From assembly GCA_027886925.1 (NCBI GenBank), contig JAPCJN010000016.1:3373-27796 (forward strand): DNA of 24,424 nt, in the 5' to 3' direction. The notes under the pieces are model-generated. The model saw nothing but the letters and a program-made list of their open reading frames with translations. It did no database searches and was not told the DNA's origin. This document shows, one piece after another, positions 14,107-22,266 of the stretch; position 1 is the stretch's first letter; every line of letters starts with the position of its first letter. The stretch comes from Nitrososphaerota archaeon (GTDB lineage Archaea > Thermoproteota > Nitrososphaeria > Nitrososphaerales > UBA183). Position numbers and translations under genes: made by a program.

Positions 14107-15048
14107 CTAGGGGACCTTCACGGTCTGGATGAGCTGCTGGACTATGGTGAGCTGCGTCACCCCGTCGAGGACCGCCTCCTGTCTCAAGATGAGCCTGTGG
14201 GCGAGGACGTGCGGAGCGACCTTCTTGACGTCGTCGGGTATCACGTAGTTCCTCCCCTCGATCATTGCCAACGCCGCCGCGGCAGTCTGCAGGGAAGTCG
14301 CCGCCCTTGGGGACCCTCCCAGCCTCACCGCCGCGTGCGCCCTCCCCGCCTCGACGATGTCGGTGATGTAACCGCGGATGGAATCGTCGACGTTCACGCT
14401 CCAAATCGCCGAAGGGATCAGGCTCTGGAGCGTCTTCAGGTCTGTCACTTCGCTCACCTTCGACTCCATGATGGTCCTCAGGTTCTTCAACATCAGAATC
14501 GACTCTTCCCTCGTTGGGTAGCCGATCTCTATCCTCATCAGGAACCTGTCGATCTGGGCTTCTGGCAAAGGATAGGTGCCCTCGAATTCTATGGGGTTCT
14601 GGGTCGCGAGGACTACGAACGGGGACGGCAGAGGGATCGTCGTCCCTTCGATGGTCACCTGCCGCTCCTGCATCCCCTCGAGAAGGGCAGACTGCGTCTT
14701 TGGGGAGGCGCGGTTTATCTCGTCGGCGAGGATGATGTTCCCGAAGATCGGCCCCTTCCTGACCTTGAAGTCGGAGGTCTTCTGGTCGAACACGTAGCTT
14801 CCGATGATGTCGGAGGGGAGGAGGTCTGGCGTGAACTGTATCCTTTCGAACTGGACGCCGAGGGAGCCCGCGAGCGCCTTCGCCATGGAGGTCTTGGCGA
14901 CGCCCGGGACCCCCTCCAGGAGGACGTGCCCCCCGGCGAACAGGCATGCCACGATGAGCTTCAGCTCCTCCGTCTTGCCGACGATGACCTTGGAGACCTC
15001 TGATGCGATCCTCTCCGAGACGTCCTTCACTTGGGCTGCCTGGCTCAT
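14107..15048 (-). CDS. moxR: MoxR-family AAA+ ATPase
   Basis: A 313-residue protein of normal MoxR length. Walker A is GVPGVAKT (46-53), Walker B is IILADE (105-110), the sensor 1 region is ATQNP (148-152), and the arginine-finger segment IDRFLMR begins near 166. The C-terminal lid contains [14 protein letters not shown]. MoxR proteins act as hexameric chaperone-like ATPases that remodel or activate DUF58/VWA partner proteins. The protein is cytosolic and probably docks on the cytoplasmic parts of the DUF58 and DUF4350-like proteins encoded on either side. The intergenic gaps are 33 nt upstream and 3 nt downstream, so it is operonic. Confidence 0.95.
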   Translation of the reverse strand: MSQAAQVKDVSERIASEVSKVIVGKTEELKLIVACLFAGGHVLLEGVPGVAKTSMAKALAGSLGVQFERIQFTPDLLPSDIIGSYVFDQKTSDFKVRKGPIFGNIILADEINRASPKTQSALLEGMQERQVTIEGTTIPLPSPFVVLATQNPIEFEGTYPLPEAQIDRFLMRIEIGYPTREESILMLKNLRTIMESKVSEVTDLKTLQSLIPSAIWSVNVDDSIRGYITDIVEAGRAHAAVRLGGSPRAATSLQTAAAALAMIEGRNYVIPDDVKKVAPHVLAHRLILRQEAVLDGVTQLTIVQQLIQTVKVP

Positions 15049-15081
15049 GCGAGCTCACGTTGTTCCGTTCTCGGCAATTTC

Positions 15082-16623
15082 TTAGGCCCTCACTCGCTCC
15101 CTCATGCGGTATTCGACCTTTTCTTTGTCGGACTGCCTCTCGGCCTCCTGCTCTTCTCCGGCAATCGTGATGCCGAGCTGGTTCAGGAAGGCTTCGGAGT
15201 CCCGGGTCATCGCGGACGCGAGAGCTTTCCAGCGGAGGACGGGCGGGAAGAGGAACCTCCTTCTTCCGGTTGCGTAGTCGTGCAGCCGCGCAAGGCTGAG
15301 GAAAAGACGTTTTGCGCTTTGGGCGCCATCAGTGCCTATCTCGCGGGCGAGGTCGCTCTCCCCGATCGAGGATATGCCCTTCCCGAATTCGTCGAGCAGG
15401 ATGGAATCGAGCACCTCGTAGAGCTGCGCCAGCGTGGCGACATAGAAGCTCTTGGAGCGCGAGGTCTGGAGGAAGTCGAGCCTCGCCCTGGACTCGGCGA
15501 CGATGGTGCGCTCCACTTCGGGGGCGGGCTGGTCGTCCTTCCCCTTCTTCTCGGGGGAGAACCATTTGGTGATGGCGCCGTAGATGGAGATGAGCAGGAT
15601 GCTCGCGACGAGCGCCCTCGCGCCCGCGTCCGAGACGTGCACCCCCAGGCTCCCAAGGAAGCCGCTGACCTGAGAGGGGAAGCTGTTATAGTAGCCGTTC
15701 ATGCTCGAGAGGTCCTGCTCCAGGGCGTAGGTCACGAGAGGACCGATGGGGATGCCCAGCTGGAACTTCGGGGGCTGAGGCCCCGCGTAGTGAGCGTTGT
15801 CGAGCACGATGGTCACGTTCTGCCCAGGCCCAAGTCCGTTCAAGGCGGGCTGCGTCACGAGGCCAGGGTTGGGGTCCACCCAGTTTACCATCGCCGAGAC
15901 GAATCTCTTTTCGTCTATGCCTCCTTGCGGCTGCGCGTAGTCGAACAGGCCGTTGGTGAACGGCGCGGAGTCGGTTATCACCAGCGCCCGCGATCCTGCG
16001 GGAGAGGTCCCGGCGGCGATGACCGTCCTGGGGCCGAGAGCCGTGTTTGAGGCGTCGGATGACGATGCGCCGGTCGCGGCGACCGAGTGGAGGTTGGAGG
16101 GAAGGGTCAGGGACAACGGCGACGCGATGTCGATCACGCCCGAGGTGATGTTTCGCCCCAATGCGAGGTCCAACGTGAACACTCTCTTGTCCTGGAAGGG
16201 CGAGGATGGGTCGAGTATGGCCGCTCCGGTCACGTCCGCCCCCAGCTTTTGCAGCAAGGCCCTGTTGGTCGCGTTCCCCTCCGCCATCAGGAGGGATACT
16301 CTCCCGCTCTGGTAGCCAGCGACGACCGCCTGCGTCTCGCCTGCGGTGAGCGCGACGTCGGCGCCTATCAGGAAATACGCCACGTTCTGCTTTCCTCCCA
16401 AGGCGCTGACGACCTGTTGCGATTCGTTTGCGACTATGACGTGATACCCGCTCTCGTGAAGGTAGGAGAGAAACATCGATGTCCCTGACTGGGAGGTGTC
16501 CGCCGGGCTTGTCCCTCCGTCCCCGCTTCCGCCCGACCCGCTCACCCCGATCGAGGAGGGGGAGTAGATGACCGCGATCAGGGCGATGGCTCCGAGGACG
16601 GTCCCGAACTGCCGCAGCTTCAT
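15082..16623 (-). CDS. DUF4350-like membrane protein
   Basis: A 513-residue protein with an N-terminal anchor (residues 7-22), a Gly/Ser linker, a DUF4350-type ectodomain (about 44-330; YHVIVANESQQVV, ALTAGETQAVVAGYQSGRVSLLMAEGNA typical of this amidotransferase-like fold), a second TM (about 336-353), and a cytoplasmic helical tail of 150 residues rich in Arg/Glu. DUF4350 proteins commonly sit in MoxR/DUF58 operons. The ATG at 16623 overlaps the TGA of the upstream gene (ATGA). The cytoplasmic tail is where MoxR or the DUF4129-like partner could bind; that is inference. Confidence 0.85.
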   Translation of the reverse strand: MKLRQFGTVLGAIALIAVIYSPSSIGVSGSGGSGDGGTSPADTSQSGTSMFLSYLHESGYHVIVANESQQVVSALGGKQNVAYFLIGADVALTAGETQAVVAGYQSGRVSLLMAEGNATNRALLQKLGADVTGAAILDPSSPFQDKRVFTLDLALGRNITSGVIDIASPLSLTLPSNLHSVAATGASSSDASNTALGPRTVIAAGTSPAGSRALVITDSAPFTNGLFDYAQPQGGIDEKRFVSAMVNWVDPNPGLVTQPALNGLGPGQNVTIVLDNAHYAGPQPPKFQLGIPIGPLVTYALEQDLSSMNGYYNSFPSQVSGFLGSLGVHVSDAGARALVASILLISIYGAITKWFSPEKKGKDDQPAPEVERTIVAESRARLDFLQTSRSKSFYVATLAQLYEVLDSILLDEFGKGISSIGESDLAREIGTDGAQSAKRLFLSLARLHDYATGRRRFLFPPVLRWKALASAMTRDSEAFLNQLGITIAGEEQEAERQSDKEKVEYRMRERVRA

Positions 16624-17744
16624 GCCTCGTCTTTCCCCATTGTGAAGAAGGCCGTCTCAGCGCTGTCTGCATCGGGCTGTCCGACGCTCTGGCCGGAGAA
16701 CTTCGCCTTCTCGTAGAGGGAGCTAATCGTCTTGACGTGTGGCTCCTCCTGCCTGCTCTCGCACTTTGATGAGAATTCCCGAGCGGTCTCCGACTCGAGC
16801 TTGGGTACGCCCCTCCGCGCCATTAGGCTGACCGCCTTGCCGAAGTAGAATTCGATCCTCCTCCTGGGATCGCTGGGGATGAAGTCGGAATCGACGCCGT
16901 CGTCGCGCACGCCTCCAAACGAGGCTGGCAGGCGTGGAAGGCGCTGCGAGCCGACCAGTCTCATGACGCGGTTTCTTGAAAGGAACAACGCCGCGACGGC
17001 GGCGAGTATGATCACGGGGATGGCGACGACTGTGGGTGTGATGGCGGGAAGGCCTCCGGCGACGCCGCCGACTGAGACCGACGGTCCGCCGACGGATGGG
17101 AGGGAGAGGCCAGGGAACCCGGATACGCCTGGGAGCTTGATTGGCGAGCCCCCCGCTTGGCCGCTGCTTCCTGCGAAGGCGTTCTGGCTGAGGAGAGCCG
17201 AGTTCTGGAGCAGCTGGCTGGCGATGGCCGGATTCGCGTATTGCAAGAGATTCGCGAGGGTCTGCATGTCCACGGAGAGCTTCTGCTGCGTCTGACTGGA
17301 GGTGTTGGCGGCCTGGCTGGTCTGCGATGCGTTGAGGAGACTTGCCAGCGCGTTCGCGTCGATCGAAGCTCCGTTGCCCCCGACCGACATGCTCTGCAGG
17401 AGCGCGTTCAAAGACTCTGACACGTTGTTCTGCGGGTCAGAAGAGTAATTCTGGAGCTGGAGGAGGGTCGACGCCGCACCGTTGAGGTCCCCGCTGTTGA
17501 GCTGAGACTGCAACTGCGTCAGCAGCTGCTGGAGCTGGGTATCGTTACTCCCTTGCGCTAGACTGCCAAGAGCGGAGTTCAACTGCTGGGAACTGATGGT
17601 CGGGGCGGGGGTGAGCGGTCCTGAATTCGAGTCGTCCGCGGCGAGCGCTGGGACCGCGAGAAAGCTCCCGAAGAGCAGAAGCGTTGCCGTGAGCAGAATA
17701 AATGGCCGAGCGGCTAGCCCACGGCCCTTCCCTGTAGCCCTCAT
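16620..17744 (-). CDS. DUF4129-like protein with exported Gln/Ser/Asn-rich domain
   Basis: A 374-residue protein, first gene of the operon. A signal peptide (residues about 11-35, ending VPALAA) is followed by about 200 residues of low-complexity Gln/Leu/Ser/Asn sequence with helical periodicity and a Gly/Pro/Ser-rich stretch, then a TM (237-256), then a cytoplasmic domain of about 90 residues (RRRIEFYFGKAVSLMARRGV, ETAREFSSKCESRQEE, SSLYEKAKFSGQ) that matches the DUF4129 pattern. DUF4129 usually follows a transglutaminase domain in bacterial and archaeal MoxR loci; here none is present. A strong TATA box lies 29 nt upstream, so the mRNA is leaderless. Confidence 0.75.
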   Translation of the reverse strand: MRATGKGRGLAARPFILLTATLLLFGSFLAVPALAADDSNSGPLTPAPTISSQQLNSALGSLAQGSNDTQLQQLLTQLQSQLNSGDLNGAASTLLQLQNYSSDPQNNVSESLNALLQSMSVGGNGASIDANALASLLNASQTSQAANTSSQTQQKLSVDMQTLANLLQYANPAIASQLLQNSALLSQNAFAGSSGQAGGSPIKLPGVSGFPGLSLPSVGGPSVSVGGVAGGLPAITPTVVAIPVIILAAVAALFLSRNRVMRLVGSQRLPRLPASFGGVRDDGVDSDFIPSDPRRRIEFYFGKAVSLMARRGVPKLESETAREFSSKCESRQEEPHVKTISSLYEKAKFSGQSVGQPDADSAETAFFTMGKDEA

Positions 17745-17766
17745 AGAACCCAGTTGCCTGGCGCCG

Positions 17767-17778
17767 AATAATATAACC
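17767..17778 (-). promoter_or_regulatory. strong TATA box at head of MoxR/DUF58 operon
   Basis: GGTTATATTATT on the minus strand, centred about 29 nt before ATG 17744. It is the clearest archaeal promoter in the window and predicts a leaderless polycistronic transcript. Confidence 0.7.
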
Positions 17779-17830
17779 TTGTTAGACGCGTGCTCTATGT
17801 TTCACGGCGGCGGCGCCTTCAGCGAGACAC

Positions 17831-17835
17831 AAAAA
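17831..17835 (-). terminator. T-rich terminator after cystathionine gamma-synthase-like gene
   Basis: CTTTTTG on the minus strand, 14 nt after the stop codon, in a pyrimidine-rich context. It separates this gene from the operon that begins at 17744. Confidence 0.4.
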
Positions 17836-17848
17836 GAGGGAGAGGGCG

Positions 17849-19018
17849 CTAGCCCAACGCCTGGTCGAGGTCTGCCTGCAAGTCTTCTACGTCCTCGAGC
17901 CCGAGGGCGAGCCTTACCAGGTTCTCTCCTATCCCTAGCTCCTTCCGGACTGCGGGCGAGAGCGTCTTCGAAGCGCTCGTTATCGGATAGTTGAGGAGCG
18001 ACTCGGTGCCCCCTAGGCTCGGCGACGGCGTGATCAGTTTGATCTTCTTAAGGACGTCGAGAGCCTCTCGCTTTCCGCCCTTGACCTTGAAGCTCAAGAC
18101 CCCGCCGTAGAGCCCGTGCTCCAAGAATAGCTTCGTGGCCATCTTGTGGTAGGGGTCGTCCTCGAGGCCAGGGTAGTGGACGCTCTCGACCCTGGGATGG
18201 TCGTGGAGGAACTTTGCGAGCGAGAGGGCATTTTTGCATTGGACGTCGAAGCGCACCTTCAGGGTCGCAACCCCTCGGAGCGCGAGGAAGGACTCGAACG
18301 GCGCCATTATGGACCCCAGCCTCCGCCGAAACTCCCAGAGCTCGACCAGGTCGAGGGGGTCGTTCAAGGCCAATGCCCCGCCCACGATGTCGTTGTGCCC
18401 GCCCATGTACTTGGTGACGCTGTGGATGCTTAGCCATGCCCCGTTCTCCAGCGGGCGGTAGAGGAGCGGCGTCGCGAAGGTGTTGTCGACGACGAGCTTC
18501 GCCCCGACCTCCTTGCACCTCTTCGCGATCGATGGGATGTCTACCACTCTCAGGAGCGGGTTCGTTATCGTCTCTACGAGGACGAGCGCCACGCCGGGCT
18601 TGACCTTCTCGAGGAAGTCGTCCGTGTCTGGCCCGGCCAACACGGTCTTGATGCCGAACTTCGACAGGTTGAGCGCAAGGTCCTGAGTGGTCCCGTAGGA
18701 CTCCTTTGTGATCACGAGGGTATCTCCGGAGCTCAGCGCGGTGAGGTACACCGCCGATATGCTCCCCATCCCGCTGTTGAAAGCGAGCGCCTCCTTCCCT
18801 CTCTCAAGCTTCGCGACTACCTTCTCGAATCCTCTGACGGTGGGGTTCTCCTCTCGCGAATATTTTTGCTCGAAGCCCCGGTCGGACTTCCTCGCTTCGC
18901 CCGTCCTCCTGTCAGGGTGCTCGAAGATTGTGGAGAGGTAGAGGGGGACCTTGAACGCGCCGGTCTCCACGTCGTAGTAGTCGTGGCCGTGGATGCTCTC
19001 CGTGGAGAACTTGGGCAT
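17849..19018 (-). CDS. cystathionine gamma-synthase/lyase-family PLP enzyme
   Basis: From ATG 19018 the protein is 389 residues, standard for Cys/Met metabolism PLP enzymes. Key features are YSREENPTV (residues 53-61), the SGMGS phosphate-binding segment (82-86), Asp178 (LVVDNTFATP) and the PLP lysine Lys203 in SVTKYMGGHNDIVGG. The last third has SLGGTESLLNYPITSA, typical of the family. It could be cystathionine gamma-synthase, gamma-lyase, O-acetylhomoserine sulfhydrylase or methionine gamma-lyase; sequence alone does not decide. An 18-residue upstream extension to 19072 exists but is less family-like. It lies about 1.8 kb from the CysO-like/E1/rhodanese gene on the same strand, so a sulfur amino-acid role for the neighbourhood is plausible. 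Confidence 0.92.
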   Translation of the reverse strand: MPKFSTESIHGHDYYDVETGAFKVPLYLSTIFEHPDRRTGEARKSDRGFEQKYSREENPTVRGFEKVVAKLERGKEALAFNSGMGSISAVYLTALSSGDTLVITKESYGTTQDLALNLSKFGIKTVLAGPDTDDFLEKVKPGVALVLVETITNPLLRVVDIPSIAKRCKEVGAKLVVDNTFATPLLYRPLENGAWLSIHSVTKYMGGHNDIVGGALALNDPLDLVELWEFRRRLGSIMAPFESFLALRGVATLKVRFDVQCKNALSLAKFLHDHPRVESVHYPGLEDDPYHKMATKLFLEHGLYGGVLSFKVKGGKREALDVLKKIKLITPSPSLGGTESLLNYPITSASKTLSPAVRKELGIGENLVRLALGLEDVEDLQADLDQALG

Positions 19019-19118
19019 GAGCTCTAACGGGCATCCCACCGCTGACCCATTCATAAACATGACGAAATGCATAGTCGCATAGGAATAAGCCCGAGGGAGA
19101 GCGCCGGTCGCCCGGCAG

Positions 19119-20096
19119 CTACGATAGCAGCAACGGGGGTGAGATCGACGGCGGGGCCTCTTTATGCGACTTTGTGTCGTCGAAACGGTCAGGGTCGAGT
19201 TCCAGCATGGTGACCAGTGCCTTGCACCTGTTCCTGATGGTGACCTTTGTCAAGCCGGCGACCATGGCGAGGCGCGTCTTCGTGCTCCTTTCCCCCTCGA
19301 GCACGGACGCGATGTAGAGCGAGGCGGCCGCCAGCCCCATCGGAGAGTTTCCTGTGACCTCCCCCGCTCGTTGCGCTTTCTTGAGTATCTCTAGGCCTCT
19401 CCTCTCCACCCTGGTGCTCAGCCCCGCACCCCACGCTATCCGCGAGACGCACTTCGACGGGTCGTCCACCGGCTGCAGGATCTCGTTCTCGGTGAGCAGG
19501 AGCCTGTAGCTCCTCGCGATGTCCAGCCTGTCGAGGTTCGCGGCGTCGCCTATGTCCTTCAGCGTCCGGGGAGTCTGTGTGCTCCTGCACGCGGCATAGA
19601 GCGCGGCCGCGACCAGCGTCGTGATGGACCGGCCGTGCATCGAAATCATCGGGATAGACTTCCTGTAGATGTAGGCGGCCCTCTCCACCACCGCCTCGGA
19701 GACCGAGACCTTCTCCGAGAGCTTGGCCAGCTCGTCGAGCGCCCGTTTGAGGCTCCTGCCTCCGCCGCCGCGGGCTTGGCTCCGGTAGTCCCACACCCTC
19801 AGCCTGTCTGCCGCGAGCCGGACGCTATCGGACATAGCCCTTCCGGAGCCATCTATGCCTCCGCCGCCGATGATGGTGGTAAGGCCCATGTCGGGCTTGG
19901 CAATCGAGGCCGCCGTGGGAAGGTCACGGGTCCGGAGGACCCCCATGGCAGGGACGACCTCCTCGAGCCTCTCCTCGAGGACGAGGCCGCAGCCGCCGCA
20001 AAGGACCTGGCCCCCGAACCGGTCGGTGATGATGTTGTTCCGCGCCCCGCACTTCGGGCACTGCTTCCAAAAATCGAAAATCTGGGTCAAGGGCAT
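19119..20096 (-). CDS. tfb: transcription initiation factor B (TFB)
   Basis: A 325-residue archaeal TFIIB homologue. An N-terminal zinc ribbon (Cys13, Cys16, Cys33, Cys36) is followed by the B-reader/linker (residues about 50-100, DMGLTTIIGGG) and two cyclin folds at about 105-190 and 205-295 (repeat cores SITTLVAAALYAACRS and SPMGLAAASLYIAS). A 20-residue Pro/Ser-rich tail ends the protein. It recruits RNA polymerase to TBP-bound TATA promoters. Thaumarchaeota often encode several TFBs, and this copy may be one of a set. It is transcribed divergently from an RHH-type regulator 105 bp away, with a TATA-like TATGAAATA near 20132. Confidence 0.95.
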   Translation of the reverse strand: MPLTQIFDFWKQCPKCGARNNIITDRFGGQVLCGGCGLVLEERLEEVVPAMGVLRTRDLPTAASIAKPDMGLTTIIGGGGIDGSGRAMSDSVRLAADRLRVWDYRSQARGGGGRSLKRALDELAKLSEKVSVSEAVVERAAYIYRKSIPMISMHGRSITTLVAAALYAACRSTQTPRTLKDIGDAANLDRLDIARSYRLLLTENEILQPVDDPSKCVSRIAWGAGLSTRVERRGLEILKKAQRAGEVTGNSPMGLAAASLYIASVLEGERSTKTRLAMVAGLTKVTIRNRCKALVTMLELDPDRFDDTKSHKEAPPSISPPLLLS

Positions 20097-20171
20097 CTTT
20101 CGCGACGTTCGTCTATTGGCGTAGATGGCCTATTTCATACAGACTGTGCATTTTACCACCGACGGGTAGGG

Positions 20172-20178
20172 TTTATGT
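20172..20178 (+). promoter_or_regulatory. TATA-like box for RHH-type gene
   Basis: TTTATGT centred about 27 nt before ATG 20202, so a leaderless transcript is predicted. It lies in the 105-bp region shared with the divergent TFB gene. Confidence 0.5.
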
Positions 20179-20201
20179 GCAACCGTCCATACCTAGCTAT
20201 C

Positions 20202-20813
20202 ATGGCGAGGACGAACATCTCCATCGACGAAGAAGTCGCGGCCTCCCTTTCCGATGAAGCGACGAAGGAGAACAAGACGATCTATGCGCTTTCCAACGAA
20301 TCGCTGAAGGCGATCTTGAACATCTGCAGGAATGGCGGGCGTCCGGAGGAAGTCTTCCTGTCCTGGATGTTCACCCGCATCCTGAGAGACCTGGACACCG
20401 TCCCGACCCCCGGAGACCTGATAGAGAAGCTGCTGAAGAAGCTATACGAGAGCGACAAGGAGTGGTTGCTGCGCACATGGTTCGAGGAAGGCCAGAGGAT
20501 CGGAGCCTACCTTCGCCTCTCAACTCCGCGGATGCTCGACCTGGCAGAGGAGGCGAAGGACATATCGAAAATCGGTCTGTTGCCCGTCAAGAGGCTGGAC
20601 ATGGAGAACGAGGGCGACGATGGGTTCACGGTAAGGGTCGTGGGCGCTGGCCTCTCAGAGGAGAGCACGAGCTGCGCCGACCAGCTCATCAAGGGGATAA
20701 TCTCTGCGTATTCTCTTCACGTTGTAAGCAGCAAGATGTCCGAAGGCATCATAGAGCTAAGGGTGTCAGACAAGGGGGCCCCCGTTCCCATCCAAAAGCC
20801 GGCCTACCGCTAG
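20202..20813 (+). CDS. ribbon-helix-helix-type protein, divergent from TFB
   Basis: A 203-residue protein. The first 40 residues look like a ribbon-helix-helix or Arc/CopG-like N-terminus: strand TNISIDEEVA, helix AASLSDEATKENK, then IYALSNESLKAILNI. The middle is helical with Trp and Leu (EKLLKKLYESDKEWLLRTWF). The C-terminal part alternates strand and helix: DGFTVRVVGAGL, CADQLIKGIISAYSLHVV, IIELRVSD. The layout matches the protein at 7747-8295, though identity is low. The ATG at 20202 is fixed by a TATA box 27 nt upstream; the longer frame to 19635 is TFB shadow. Possible role: local regulator, perhaps of the adjacent tfb promoter. Confidence 0.8.
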   Translation: MARTNISIDEEVAASLSDEATKENKTIYALSNESLKAILNICRNGGRPEEVFLSWMFTRILRDLDTVPTPGDLIEKLLKKLYESDKEWLLRTWFEEGQRIGAYLRLSTPRMLDLAEEAKDISKIGLLPVKRLDMENEGDDGFTVRVVGAGLSEESTSCADQLIKGIISAYSLHVVSSKMSEGIIELRVSDKGAPVPIQKPAYR

Positions 20814-20825
20814 TCCCCGCCTCAA

Positions 20826-22259
20826 TCAGTATGTCGACAGCTCAGGCTGGACCTCGGAGACCCAGGCCCTCATACCGCCTTTGAGGTTCTTCGCCCTCTT
20901 GAACCCGAGCCCCTGGAGAAACCGGGTGGCCTGGGCCGACCTCGATCCAGACAGACACGTCACCGCTATCTGGTCGGCTGTGCTCAGCTCGTTGACCCTT
21001 TCAGGTAGCTCTCCCAACGGGATCAGTCGCGACCCGTCGATGTGATTTATCTCGTATTCCCAGGGCTCTCTGACGTCGACGACCACGACGTCCTTTTCGT
21101 GGGCGATCCAGTCCTTCAATTGCATCGGGGTCACCTCCAGGTCGGGAGCGAGCTCTTCGGCGACGCCGCAGAAGGCCTCGTAGTCGATCAGCTTCGTCAC
21201 CGAGGGATGAGGGCCGCAGACGGAGCAGTCCGGGTTCTTGCGGAGCTTCAGCTCCTTGAAGCTCATGTCGAGGGCGTCGAAAAGGAGGAGCCTCCCGATC
21301 AGCGGCTTGCCTTTGCCCAGTATCAGGTCGATGGCCTCCGCCGCCTGGATGCTCCCCATGATCCCTGGGAGGACTCCGAGCACGCCGCCCTCTGCGCAAG
21401 AGGGGACGAGTCCCGGCGGGGGCGGCTCGGGATAGAGGCACCTGTAGCAAGGCCCCTCCCTGGCGAAGAAGACCGATGCCTGTCCCTCGAACCTGAATAT
21501 GCTGGCGTAGACGTTGGGCTTGCTGAGGAGGACGCAGGCGTCGTTGACGAGGTAGCGCGTGGGGAAGTTGTCGGTCCCGTCGAGGATCACGTCGTAGCCT
21601 CCGAGTATGTCCAGCGCGTTAGAGGAGTCGAGCCTGACCTTGTGCACCTCCACGCTGACGTGCGGGTTGATCTGCAGCAGCCTCTCCCTTGACACCTCGG
21701 CCTTGCTCTTGCCCACGTCGGCCTCTGAATAGAGCACCTGGCGATGGAGGTTGCTCTTCTCTATCGTGTCGAAATCGAGGATCCCGATCCTGCCCACCCC
21801 GGCAGCCGCCAGGTATGTGGCCGAGGGCGTGCCTAGGCCCCCCGCACCGATTATCAGGACGCTGGCGGACTTGAGCTTCCTCTGCCCCTCCATGCCCACC
21901 TCTGGCATTATCAGGTGCCTGCTGTAGCGCGCGAACTCACCGCTCGAGAAGGAGACCTGCGGACGGCCATCGCCGCCGTCGTGAGCCCCCCCGGCGACGG
22001 CTGGGACTATCATCAGGGTGTCGCCGTCCTTCAGCGCGGTGCCTTCGCCGTCCCTGTATCTGATGTCCTCCTCGTTGAGGTAGACGTTGATGAAGTTCCT
22101 GAGCCGGCCGCTCTCGGAATAGAGGTGCTTCCGCAGGTTCGGGAAGGAGGTCGTGAGCTCCTTCAGGGCGTCGCCCACGGTGTGGGCGTTTAGCTGGAGC
22201 TCGTCCTCGTTGTTCGTATGCTGCCTCAGAGCGGTCGGGATGATCACCTTGACGGGCAT
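20826..22259 (-). CDS. CysO/MoaD-like Ubl - E1 (MoeB/ThiF) - rhodanese fusion
   Basis: A 477-residue three-domain protein. Residues 1-91 are a beta-grasp ubiquitin-like domain opening VKVIIPTALRQHT and ending VPAVAGG, closely patterned on mycobacterial CysO. The diglycine (Gly90-Gly91) is followed by a short linker AHDGGDGRP. Residues about 105-360 are a MoeB/ThiF-type adenylyltransferase: nucleotide loop GAGGLG (138-143), HRQVLY, DGTDNFPTRY, Cys288 in SCAEGGVLGVLPG, and zinc cysteines 271, 274, 345 and 348. Residues about 375-477 are a rhodanese with active-site Cys435 in CLSGSRS. The activity expected is adenylation of a Ubl C-terminus and conversion to a thiocarboxylate for sulfur transfer (cysteine, thiamine, molybdopterin or tRNA thiolation). 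It starts 7 nt after the JAMM gene, with GGAGG upstream. Confidence 0.95.
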   Translation of the reverse strand: MPVKVIIPTALRQHTNNEDELQLNAHTVGDALKELTTSFPNLRKHLYSESGRLRNFINVYLNEEDIRYRDGEGTALKDGDTLMIVPAVAGGAHDGGDGRPQVSFSSGEFARYSRHLIMPEVGMEGQRKLKSASVLIIGAGGLGTPSATYLAAAGVGRIGILDFDTIEKSNLHRQVLYSEADVGKSKAEVSRERLLQINPHVSVEVHKVRLDSSNALDILGGYDVILDGTDNFPTRYLVNDACVLLSKPNVYASIFRFEGQASVFFAREGPCYRCLYPEPPPPGLVPSCAEGGVLGVLPGIMGSIQAAEAIDLILGKGKPLIGRLLLFDALDMSFKELKLRKNPDCSVCGPHPSVTKLIDYEAFCGVAEELAPDLEVTPMQLKDWIAHEKDVVVVDVREPWEYEINHIDGSRLIPLGELPERVNELSTADQIAVTCLSGSRSAQATRFLQGLGFKRAKNLKGGMRAWVSEVQPELSTY

Positions 22260-22266
22260 GGTTCGG

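Noticed and set aside
14069..15058. 329-codon minus-strand frame overlapping moxR
   Set aside because: Shadow frame of moxR; the true frame shows Walker A and B motifs.
15031..16050. 339-codon plus-strand frame opposite the DUF4350-like gene
   Set aside because: Antisense shadow produced by high GC at third codon positions; Arg/Gly/Asp-rich and without domains.
19635..20201. N-terminal extension of the RHH protein at 20202
   Set aside because: Antisense shadow of tfb; the TATA box at 20172 fixes the start at 20202.
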